From Volutella citrinella (taxonomy: Eukaryota > Ascomycota > Sordariomycetes > Hypocreales > Nectriaceae), in contig JAWZSP010000001.1 in NCBI GenBank assembly GCA_034401135.1, positions 3,720,001 through 3,784,000 on the forward strand: a DNA stretch of 64,000 bases, written 5' to 3'. The first letter of the stretch is position 1. Every line of letters begins with the position of its first letter. Below the pieces are notes generated by a model. It worked only from the letters and a program-made list of their open reading frames with translations, did no database searches and was not told the DNA's origin. Shown piece by piece: positions 54,101-64,000 of the stretch. Made by a program: the position numbers and the translations under genes.

Positions 54101-54370
54101 GCGGTGGGTGCTCGGGCGGCGGTCGGGGGAGAGCTGATGGCGGGAGTTGAGGCCTGACAGAGAGTTGTCGTGCTCGACGGCGGCGTGTACGAGGTCGTGC
54201 TCGGGGTCGTGGAGATGGAGCTGGTGTTGGTGCTGCTGATGATGATGCGATAGTTGTCGCTGGGCTAGGAGGTGTATGCTGTGGTTCGGGTCTCCATGGG
54301 CATCTCGTGGGCCTACTTCGACATCGGCGTGGAGAGGCGCCTGGCGGTCCATGTCCATGCCGTTGTCCAT
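48179..54370 (-). CDS. Rho/Cdc42 guanine nucleotide exchange factor with DH, BAR and SH3 domains (3 exons, 2,019 aa)
   Basis: Exons are 54370-49538, 49483-48374 and 48295-48179. Both introns are phase 0, with donors GTAAGT and GTGAGT and acceptors TAG and CAG. The first 1,260 residues are disordered: His/Gln-rich at the start, then Ser/Pro/Arg-rich. The DH domain spans about residues 1265-1490 (RRNVIRELVDTEAVFVRDMN, DSLLIKPMQRITKYPNLIIT). A BAR-type coiled-coil domain follows to about 1760 (FGKRVDKLQASG, LEDHLARVRKQVIEPF, MKKRQKRRLDYERYEQL). The C-terminus is an SH3 domain (about 1953-2015: NVLWLAASLFEF, YPYLIYQAGEIFDVI, GELWLAKN, GWIWSKHF), split by the last intron. There is no PH domain after DH; BAR replaces it, as in Tuba/DNMBP and fission-yeast Gef1. 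It probably activates Cdc42 or Rho at curved membranes during polarity or septation; the target GTPase is inferred. The last 117-nt exon is easy to miss. Confidence 0.95.
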
Positions 54371-57300
54371 GGTGGCCTGAGCATCGGTCAGGCTCGTCGA
54401 GCGGAGCGACTGGTCGACGGGCTAGTGATCCATGCAGCGAGCATCGATGCGTTGGCGCGGGCGTGAGCGTTGACGGGACGAGGGTGTGCGAGTTGGGATG
54501 GAGGTGTGGGCGCGAGTGGGCTCGAGGTGCAGGCGTTGGCGTCGGTGTGCGCCCGGCGCAGTGTGGAGGGGGATGGGCGAGAGAAGGAGGATCAAGGCAG
54601 TGGACCACAGCGCGCGCAGTAACAGGCCGTGGCATCCAATTGTCGGCAATACCACCAATGTATAGAGATTAGAGCCTGTAGCACTAGGGAGAGCACCTGT
54701 AGCATCCGGCACCAGTAATTAGGACTCTAGCTGGCATGTTCGGCCGAATGAGGGGCCGCCTCGGGTGCGAGTGACAGGGCGGGCAGTGCCGCAGCAGCCT
54801 GTCAAGCCTGACATACCTGGCCTATGGTGCAAGGAGAAGAGATTAGATGGACAAGCAGGAGGGATGCTTGATTTGCCCGCTGCCTACCAGGCCAAAACAC
54901 TTGGCCACCTTGGTGCACACTTGTTGGATCATGGATGGGTGCTGCTCAATTCTCAATGGCTAACCCTGGCTGGTTTGGAGAAGGAATCATGGTTCGGTTT
55001 CCAGTGCCCAATGCCCATGGAACTCGGACCTCTCAGCCTTCAAAGCCCTTTTTGGCCGGTCGCCTCAGACAGAGATCAAAGAAAAACGGCCGACGCCGCC
55101 TGTGGCTACCTGAGGGAGGATGGGCCCGAGTTTTGATCGGCATTGGCCGCCCACGGGACCGACTCACTTGATACTTATTTTTCTTGATTTCCAGAAACAC
55201 TGGACGCTTCGCAACAAAAGGTCTCCAGTCGGGACAGATGCAGCGCTCGACTCCACGACCGGGACACCCAGCCCTGGATAGGAGGTCAGGGACAGGCCTT
55301 CGTGGGGACCGCACCGCCTCCCCTCCCTGATTACGGGCCAACCTAAGGTACGGATGCCGTGTTCCCTCTCCCACCCCGGGCTTCATTTATTAGGTGTGTC
55401 TGGATATCCCTCCAAGACGTCCTGCCAGGGTATAGTCTCGGTTCTTTTTGGTGCGGGATTACATCGCGAACAACAACAATAACAACATGCATGTTCTGCT
55501 GCTCAGCTAGACTGCCTCTCCCATCCAGCATCCAACTGAGACAGATGGACGGGCCTGCCTACCCGGTCCCACCTTGGTGCTCGAGGGTCGTTCAAATTGC
55601 GCAACCCCCCTGAGCCCAAAACTTCCGCATCAAAGTGCTACCGAATGATTATGGCCCATACCAACGCCTGGCATGCAGTTTGCAGCTCGGACGCGCATTG
55701 AAATGCATTGAGGAGGGGGAAAACCGCACGGCTTACCACTAATGGATGACATGGCTGTGGCTGCAATTGAACATTTGCACTTGATTAGTGGGGATGTCAT
55801 TGGCGCCAAAGCAATCATGTGTTGTAGAGCTTGAGGATGGGAGGTGGCAACGCCAGATGGCAGGGATATATGAGTGGACAGCACAGGCATCATTTGGCTG
55901 GGAGCAGATGGGCACCTCCCCAGGCTCCCATCAACCATGGATGTCACAGAGATGCGAAGACTGGGTTCTCGAAGACAATGCCAAAGCGCTACTGGCAGTG
56001 GATGCAGCTCCTTTGACTGCAGTCCCAGACGGTTGGTGGCAGGGTGCCATCCCCGGGCATTGAAAGAAACCGCCTGTCTGGCCGAGGAAGAAACACAGGT
56101 ATGATCATGATATCCACAGGCACTGGCTACGAGTACTACTACGAGTACTTGATTGCTTGCTCCTTGCTTTGTGTAAAGATGGTGCAACGGGTACTACCAG
56201 ATACCGACGAGGGACGGCCTTAAGAAATACTGATGTGCCCCTGGATTTGTCTGATGCGGCGTGTCTGCACTCTGCAGGGCGCATCAATGGCCCGCAAATG
56301 TTATTCGCCGGAAATGGGGCACGGCCAGAGCACAGCAGCAAAGTGTACATGTACGGCGTTGCTTCCCTTCCTCAGCTATCATTGCCCATTGCTGCGAACG
56401 TCGCCTTACCATCCACGAGTTTTCGGGCGCTAATCTTGGCGGGCATCGATCCAGAGCTGGCGATGCGCTAAAATGATCGCGAATCTGATCAGCAAGGCTA
56501 CAGAGGGCCAGAGGTTAATACCACTAACTCGAAGTTGGTCGTCAACCCCCGGGCGTGCTACCCGCATCCCTCAAGGAAAGCCCCCCAAAGCCCTAGCCAG
56601 TCAAACGGCAGCGCCTCATGCCTCCCCTGCAGTCATGAAATCGTCTGGTCTTCCGATGCGACACTAGGCTCTGCAAGATGCCATCCTGTTGGGGTCAATT
56701 TTCAGTTTTTCACCCTCCTTCCATCGCGATCTAATTGACACTCGTCCGCCTAGGGCGGCCAGAAGAAACGTTGACCACCTTGCAGTCTTTGCGTGTACCC
56801 ACACCTCCATTTTCCCGTACAGAGCCCGACTGTGCTCAGCGGCCGCTGAGATTGATTCCAGAGATGCCTACTAATTAGTACTGAGTCTACTACGCACGTA
56901 TCTAGTAACATGGGCAGATGTGCTCGCCTCGCCTCGTGTCGACCCCATGGAAGGGCCATGGCCTGATGGGCATCCAAGCGTTCCCTGCGGTTGCCGTGCT
57001 GGTGGTCCCTCGGGAACAATAGCCAGCCGGCATCGTTTGTACCGACCGAGGCTGTAGGAGCGGCTTGGAAACCAGACGGCAAAACCTTGATCACCATGTG
57101 ATTTGGGTTCCAAGTTCTGTTGCTCGCATTTCAGCCCAGGCGACTGTGACTAGACTTCGCGCTTCTCAAGAGCAGATCATCTGTCAACATGACCGTTTCT
57201 CACGTTAAAGGCAGTGCTACTGCGAATTCTCATTCGATGCGTACCTCGTGGCTGCTCGCCGTACCAGTGTGCCTCCATTATCCCCGCGAGATCCGGGTGT

Positions 57301-57576
57301 CCGTACCTGCGTTGGTGCATTCATTGGCGGGTTAGTGAATCGTAGATGGCGCCACTCATCCACCCAAAACGGCGCCCTGGAGGATTGCCCGCCTTACTGC
57401 ATTCGGACAAGTACCCGGTTTGGCCAACTTCCCTCAGCCGCCGCCACAGAACAGGAAGCAGCTGTGGCGCAATTAGCATCCCACCTTTGTTCCTTGTGGC
57501 TTTAGCTTTCCTAGACTTCACACGACCATGCTCCTCTCGCGACGCGACTTGATCACGAAACCGCGAGCCTGCTGAC
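54371..57576. other. Divergent intergenic region (3.2 kb) between the RhoGEF and TERT
   Basis: It contains the promoters of two divergent genes. Frames of up to about 185 codons on either strand (for example 55630-56187) carry no recognisable domain. No tRNA, repeat array or telomere-like template sequence was noticed. Confidence 0.5.
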
Positions 57577-60500
57577 ATGGCTTATGGGTTCAAGAGGCAG
57601 ATCGAACACCATGACACGTCAAAACAAAAAAGGCCGAGGCATTCCCCTGCCGATACGCCTGTTCGCCGAGATCTTCTAGAGCATTCATTCGCCACTGTCA
57701 AGACACTCAGAGAGCACGTCCTTGGTGCTCTCCCGAGCGGTTCACGGCTGCGCCGAAAGAAAATTGCCACTCTGGGCCAGTCGGAAATCCCTCAAGTGAT
57801 AGAGAAGCACCTAGCCACCCTCTTGGATACTACGTTGGTCTGTACCCAGGCTCCAGACGATTCAATTGATAGCTCCGATGTAAGGTGGAAGCAGTTCCTC
57901 TCATTCTCCCAAAAGGGAGATGAGTCCTATGTATCAATATCAGATGGTATCGATGGTGCCGTTTATTCTCAATCCGAGGTATGTGTGCGTTCTGGCGACC
58001 TTTCCACGCACCGCTTAACCAGTGACATCAGATTGTAGATTTCGTGATATGGCTGCTATTCTCCCGAGAGCAAAAATGCGGCACACGCCCCAAGAATATC
58101 CTCTGCGATGGTTTCAGGAGACAATCGGGGCCCAATGACCAAGGGCCATGCTCCATTCCAGGAGTGTATGTTCTCTACCCCAACTCTCAGGTGAAGATCC
58201 TGAGGCAATCACCATGGCCGCAACTACTTGCCCTTCTCGGCCAGTCTGGGGAGAAGATCATGCTTGATCTGCTCCTCGACCACTCCGTTTTTCTAGCTGT
58301 AGTGGCAGGATTTCAAAACTATCATCAAATAACTGGTAAATGTCCACGACCCACCAACTAGCCCATCTCTAAAGTCTTCAGGCGCACCGCTCTCCGAGGT
58401 TGGCACCGCTCGAGACACTCGTACAGGGAACGGTAGCTCTGAGATAGCTTGTCGAAAGCTCTCTGAGATAACCATCGTCAGAAGCCGTATTTTTTACGCA
58501 AATCCTTCACTTACATCTGAAGGCCTAGCACAACCAGGCTTCAGACGAAACCGTAAGTTAAATATGCCTATAACCACAGGATTATAGCCATGTTGACCGC
58601 TGTAGATGTGCTCAACCGATGCATGCGGGAAAATATACCATGTTCCGAAGCGAAGCCTGATGCCGTCAGTAGCTCGCTAGAGCAGTGGAACACTGTGAGG
58701 ATAATGATGTACATGTTCCCCCGGCAGTTCAGTTTGCACAATGTCTTCACATCACGGGTTGACACCACCCAAACGGCGCAAAAGTTCCACGACTACACGA
58801 TGAGAGAAGAAGAAATCTCTTTGGCGTTTCCCCAGTGTAAGGACCGGCCCGTAGGTTGGCTCCCGAAAATTCCCAAACGACTTCGTGGCCAGCTCCCAGG
58901 CCTCGTCGAACGCCTACAGACTCTGCATCGACGCTGCTCCTACAAAGAGCTGTTGAAACATTATTGTCCTTGTTTTCTTGACGAATCAGCCAGACGCCGA
59001 CGAGGCGGCCCAAACAAACCTGCCTTAACTCCCAGGAAGCCGAATCTATCGTCCACACCCGGGCCCCTGGCCCACAGAGCCAACATAAGACGCAGCTATA
59101 TGTCTCGACCAAGCGATCAATCCCAGCCTCTGCCCAAGGAGAAGCCGCTTGTGGAATTGTCGACACCTAAATCTCAAGTATCCGCTTTCTGCCAGGCCGT
59201 TTTGTCGAGGGTCATACCAAATGAGTTCTGGGGCGATGGCGACACTCAGAAGCAAAACAAGGACAAGGTACTACTGGAAGTTGATCACTTCATCAGACTG
59301 CGGCGCTTTGAAACGCTGTCTTTACATGAGATTACTCAGGGGCTCAAGGTACGTTGGCTGAGTCAACCATGCATCTACGACATTTGACTGACAACTCAGA
59401 TCAACGAGGTCGGGTGGTTAACACCACCCCAAGCTGGGAAGTCGAAATTGAGCAGAACGGACGCCGCGAAAAGAAATGAGATTTTCAACGAATTTCTGTA
59501 TTTCCTTTTCGATTCCCTCTTGATACCACTGATTCGTAACACGTTTTACGTTACTGAATCTAATGTTCATCGATATCAAATCTTTTATTTTCGACATGAT
59601 GTTTGGAAGCGTATCACCGAGCCGTCCCTGGTCCACCTCAAAGAGAACATGTTCACAGAGGTCAAATTGGACGACGCGATACGCATGCTTCAGTCGCGCA
59701 GGCTTGGGTTCAGTCAAGTCCGGCTGCTGCCAAAGCGGGACAAATTACGACCTATTATGAACTTAAGGCGGAGGGCGATGGCCCGCGGCAACGTCAAAAC
59801 TCTGGGGCCCAGTATCAACACTATACTTGGGCCGGTCCATTCGCAGCTCAAGTTGGAACAGGTTTGTCTTGTGTACACACACACGCGCTCTGGAAGTCCT
59901 CTGACGGGAGACCTAGGCTCTCACACCACAGAAGCTTGGCTCGGCACTGTTTTCTGTCAGCGACATCTACAAACGCGTAAAGGCATTCAAAAAAGGGCTG
60001 GGATCTTGTGGACAATTGTACTTTGCCAAGGTTGATGTCCAGGCAGCCTTCGACACAATACCCCAAGATGCCGTCATCTCTCTCATGAAAACCGTGCCTA
60101 GCCAGGACGCCTACACCATTGTCAAGCATTCGGAAATCAAACCTGGCGAAAGGGCCATGGTTCCCAGCGAACAATCAAAAGTGAAACCAATTCGGAGATG
60201 GCACGCCACAGCCCTTGCTGAGGGTGAACTCTCTGGATTCACGGACAGATTGGAAGGAAGCCTAGCTGTCAAGAAGAAGAACACCATCTTCATCAACACT
60301 GCGCTGCGGAAAACGTACAGCAGCGCTGAATTGTCAAACCTGTTATCACAACACATTGGAAATAACTTGGTGAAGATTGGTAAGAAGTACTATCGGCAAA
60401 AGACGGGAATCCCGCAAGGTTCCGTTGTGTCTTCATTTCTTTGCAACTACTTCTACGCCGATCTCGAAGCCAAGCACCTTGGTTTTCTGTCCGAGCCAGA

Positions 60501-61305
60501 TTGTCTGCTGCTGCGAGTCATTGACGACTTTCTGCTCATCACGCTTGACAGGAATAAAGCCCTTGCGTTCGTGCAGATGATGCACCAGGGGTTTCCGGAG
60601 TACGGGGTTGCAGTAAACCCCAGCAAGACACTGGTCAACTTTGAGATGCGCCACGGAGACGAGCCAGTGCGCAAGAATGGCCAGCAGGCTGGCTTTCCAT
60701 ACTGCGGGACCATGATTGATTGCCAGACTTTGGAAATCACAAAGGACCGCCAGCGGGATGCCTCGCTCGATGTGTCGTACTCGCTCACGGTCGACCACGG
60801 CACTGCGCAAGGCCAAAACTTCCAGCGCAAGATGCTCAATGCCTTCAAAATCCAATCGCACCTCATGTTCTTCGACACGGCGCACAATTCGCCCCGGACC
60901 GTGCTCTTGTCGCTCCACGGCGCGTTTTGCGAGACGGCGAACAAGATGTGGGCCTACCTCCGCTGCCTCAATACCTCGCAGCCCCCGAGCGACTCCCTGG
61001 TCATCCAAACGATTGTGAAGATTGTCGACGTGGCCTATCTCCTCCTCACTGGCAAGTCCAGGACGATGCGGTACGCCGATTATGTCTGCGGGCTCCGAAA
61101 GACACAGGTTCTACTGTAAGTCAGTCCGATGCCGTTGCCGTGCTCGAATGATTCTGAGTCGAATAGGGTTGGATGCTGCGCATTCATGAAGGTCCTGCGC
61201 AGGAAGCAGACCAAGTACCGAGGAGTGATGGCCTGGCTCAGTGCAGAGAGAGACAAAGTTGCGACGAAAAAGGAGTTGTCTACTTGGGAAATTGCCTCAC
61301 TGTAA
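57577..61305 (+). CDS. tert: Telomerase reverse transcriptase catalytic subunit (7 exons, 1,134 aa)
   Basis: Exons are 57577-57978, 58032-58335, 58382-58552, 58606-59348, 59400-59861, 59932-61115 and 61167-61305. Introns are 46-70 nt and all phases match. TERT copies the telomeric repeat from an RNA template onto chromosome ends in the nucleus. The order is standard: an N-terminal TEN-like part, the RNA-binding domain (HVLNRCMREN at about 293; MYMFPRQFSLHNVF at about 325; LPGLVERLQTLHRRCSYKEL at about 390), then the RT. RT motifs: motif 1 (FLYFLFDSLLIPLIRNTFYV), motif 2 (LLPKRDKLRPIMNLRRR), motif A (YFAKVDVQAAFDTIP, Asp729), motif B' (GIPQGSVVSSFLCNYFY, from about 853), motif C (VIDDFLL, Asp892-Asp893), motif D (VAVNPSKTLVNFE) and motif E (FPYCGTMID). 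The catalytic Asp triad is intact. A short C-terminal extension follows. No break is visible. It is convergent with the MBOAT gene 233 bp away. Confidence 0.97.
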
Positions 61306-61538
61306 GGTACGCCCATGGATCATCATCCGCTCGTGCTCTACAGGTCGGCCAAGGGGGTCTATAGTATGACTGGTGGTATTTGCTTTCTATATGGATGTTC
61401 TAAACTGCAACTTTCTAAATACATGCGCATCGATTCTTGCTGGTTGCACCCGGCACCCAGAGCAACATGTTTTGTAATGGTGACATAATCCTCAAACGTC
61501 GCCAAACCTGATTCTCGCAAAGTGTCGTCTCCGACTCG

Positions 61539-63223
61539 TCACAGCCGGATGCCGCTGGTCCACCAATGATCGCCAGAGTGTAGATGAGGAAAGACTTCTC
61601 GTTTCCAACGCCACCAGGAATCTTCCGGATGACCAAATCCCAGGGCACGTAGAGGAGAAATAGGGACTGGTTCCAGAAGCCACAGCCTGGAAGAGGCCAG
61701 GTCGTCGATGAAGAAGTCGGCCGTCAGATGCAGCCAACCCAGTGCGTACACTAAATTGCCTGCCTGTCGCATCCCCAGTGGAAGGCGCGAAGTATACGGC
61801 TTCAGCACCTGGCACAAAAGAACTTGAAGCAGGATGCCTACGGGCTGGAGAAGGAAGAAAACAGGAGCCCGCCACACCTTGGTATCGGTGGGGTTCGACG
61901 ATGCGCTCCCAGCAGCATGCAGCAAACCAGACTGGAAGAACGAGACAACCACGGCAACTGCCTGGGCTGCGATGGAATGCTTCGTCAAGTAACCGTTCTT
62001 GACTAGAAATGTGGCCGGGGCGCAGAATTGAAGACGGAACGTCTGGTGCCACCAAGCTCCCCACCAGCCAGTGAGCCCCCTGTTGAGGACTTGCATGGCC
62101 GAGCCATATGTGGAGGTATACTGCCACAATTCGGCGCGGACGGGGATCAAATGGCTGAATAAGTAGTACTGGTACAAGTCGTGAAGGTTGAAAATGGCGG
62201 ATATGGCGGCAATCATGGCAACGAGACAGAAAAATTGCCTATACATATGCAAAAGCCATGGGGGGAATGCCTGCAAGAACTCTGGCAGTGGATCGCGGGA
62301 GTCAGGTCCATATATGAAGAATGGATCCTTGACCATGAAGACAGCAAGGAAGTCGAGGATGATGTACATGATGGCGGTTGTGCGAAGGCGGGTCTGGACG
62401 AAATCTTGTCTCGTGAGACTTCGACGGTATCCGCTTCGGGATATGGCAGGCATGCCTTGAAGCGAGGCGGGGAGGCCGTCTGTAATCTCAGCGGGAATTT
62501 TCGGCAAAGGAACGGAAGGAATAGAGGTATTCCAACCTGGGAAAAGGTCAGCATAAATTGCGCGCCGCGATATTGCTTGGGTTCTTGTCAGGCCTTACCG
62601 ATTAATCTGAAGCTCGTGACAAGGTCTAGTGACCAGTTCAAGCGCTCTCCGAGAGTTCCATTTTCGGGGAAGCGCTGCCAGGCGTATTCGAGTTCCTCCT
62701 CTCGACTATCCGTGGGCTGGTCGACATTTGTTTGACCGAGCCCGCTGTGATTGCCCTGCTTGCGGTGTCGAGCCTCGCCCTCACCTGGAGGAGTGCCCTT
62801 TCGATGGGCCCTCTGGCTCGTTCCGTTCATGGAATTGCCATCCTTGGCCGGCGTCGGCACCTTTACTATCCTGGCAAAATCGAACTGGGGCCGGGTCCAG
62901 ACCAAAAGATTCAAGGTCGAGAGAATGCCCCAGAGGGCTAGGAGCCCGGTACCATAGGCACATGCCACATGGGCGCTGGACACATTGATGATCATATCCA
63001 GATCAAAGGCGATGACGACAGCGACAACAAGCCACCTTGATCTGTACACCCAGGGTCGGTTGACGTGTGGGATGGCGAGCCATAACCAAGGGATGATAAG
63101 CGGTCCGACAAGGTGATATGGCAGCACCAGGGGCTTCCGACGGCGCTCAGCCATGGCGAGCATGAATTCTTGTATGTTGCTGGCGCGAGCAAGCTCGGCC
63201 TTGTTTGGCTCAGAGAATGCCAT
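61539..63223 (-). CDS. MBOAT-family wax-synthase-like O-acyltransferase (2 exons, 540 aa)
   Basis: Exons are 63223-62599 and 62536-61539. The intron has donor GTAAGG and acceptor CAG, in phase 1; the joint reads FRLIGWNTSIPSVPLP. The protein is rich in hydrophobic helices (about eight or more), starting with YHLVGPLIIPWLWLAIP. Family hallmarks are the RLIGW segment, GWWGAWWHQTFR with the conserved His, and FFQSGLLHAAGS with the second catalytic-region His. A hydrophilic insert of about 70 residues lies between the third and fourth helices. Members transfer acyl or acetyl groups to alcohols in the ER membrane, for example wax ester synthases and the fungal trichothecene 4-O-acetyltransferase Tri7. 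No biosynthetic gene neighbours are seen, so the substrate is unknown. Confidence 0.9.
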
Positions 63224-64000
63224 GGCCCTGGCGGAGAGCGTGGACCAGGTTTCTCTAGCAGGATGAGAGAGGTATTTGGCCAGAGCTTGCTATGCCATGG
63301 CGAGGTCCGGGAGAAGCTTGGAGAGACTGTCCAAAGGACATTACGAACTCGACTTGTGCCGTGGGTGGCAGTGATGTGGCGGCGGCATGCTGACGTGGGT
63401 CATACACGCCAGGCCACCAACCAGAGCCGGCCCATAATTAAGTCTTAGACAGCGGCTGTGTGATTGTTGATCATGGGCGAGTCCTCGGCGCCGACAGCAC
63501 GGGTTGACGGGCTACTGATTAAATTTGGGCAAATGGATCACATAGAGGATGGCTCGTCGTAGTTGGCGATGAAGATCGATCGAGGCAGCCCTCCATTTCT
63601 GGAATCCTTCAGGCAATTAGGTTAGCAGGCACCGTCGACAGGGGCCCTTCCTCACCCCATCAGACAACTCAGCGCTGACCCCACCCAGGCCCTCAGCCCT
63701 ATTAGCTGCGGCAGCTCCTTTCATCTGCATGCAACTACACCCAGCCACCACCCAACCAGCAACTGGATATCGCCCGGGCCGACATTTGATTTTCCAATTA
63801 TTCTCAGTGTCGGCTGCCAGCCCTGCCACAGCGCGGAGTTGAACTGTTACGGGCGCAGCGGACGTTACCAACCATGTGCCGGGATGTATGTGCTGGTTGT
63901 GTGCGGCATCAATGTGACACGGCCAGGGCCCTGGCTCGAAGCGATTTCCGTCTCTCCTGCCCTCAGCGCCATGTATAACAAGCAGACCATGCCCACGATG
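63224..64000. other. 5' flank of the MBOAT gene
   Basis: Non-coding as far as visible. It should hold the promoter of the minus-strand MBOAT gene. No other feature was recognised before the window ends. Confidence 0.5.

Noticed and set aside
54096..54635. 179-codon minus-strand Pro/Arg-rich frame around the RhoGEF start
   Set aside because: It is a frame-shifted shadow of the His/Gln-rich N-terminus of the RhoGEF and its leader.
58553..58587. 35-nt version of TERT intron 3
   Set aside because: It is too short for this genome's introns and loses the conserved HVLNR block that the 53-nt version restores.
60433..61008. Minus-strand frame of 191 codons within TERT exon 6
   Set aside because: Antisense shadow of the reverse-transcriptase domain, with no independent similarity.

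Overview
The window is nuclear DNA of a filamentous ascomycete (Pezizomycotina; probably a Sordariomycete, perhaps Hypocreales, by inference). Genes carry short introns, mostly 50-100 nt, with GTANGT-type donors and often CTRAC-like branch sites. Intergenic spaces are several kb long. The gene set is typically fungal: an involucrin-repeat/leashin-like giant, APC2, a fungal C2H2 regulator, Pkr1, an SLC45/Sut1-type sugar permease, a DH-BAR-SH3 RhoGEF, telomerase reverse transcriptase and a wax-synthase-like MBOAT enzyme. I rebuilt exons by hand from reading frames, splice signals and family motifs.

Layout. 1-11663 (-): the N-terminal part, at least 3,887 codons in one uninterrupted frame, of a giant low-complexity scaffold protein whose C-terminus lies outside the window. 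About 12448-12915 (-): a cytochrome P450 heme-region relic. 14014-16159 (-): a four-exon RING protein. 20468-23056 (-): APC2. 28842-30242 (-): a three-exon C2H2 transcription factor. 30243-38221: an 8-kb stretch with no recognisable gene. 38222-41171 (-): a three-exon F-box protein. 42977-43513 (+): Pkr1. 44046-46577 (-): a six-exon sugar/H+ symporter with a 26-nt micro-exon. 48179-54370 (-): a 2,019-residue DH-BAR-SH3 exchange factor. 57577-61305 (+): a complete seven-exon TERT. 61539-63223 (-): a two-exon MBOAT/wax-synthase-like protein.

This is core-genome territory and not a gene cluster. The genes serve unrelated housekeeping or regulatory roles: cell-cortex scaffolding, ubiquitination and the cell cycle, transcription, V-ATPase assembly, sugar uptake, Rho/Cdc42 signalling, telomere maintenance and lipid acylation. 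No CRISPR array, intact transposon, rRNA or tRNA was found. The most unusual items are the intronless giant ORF with its Val-Glu-Pro minisatellite, the micro-exon, the P450 relic, the atypical zinc ligands in two regulators, and the long gene-empty tracts.
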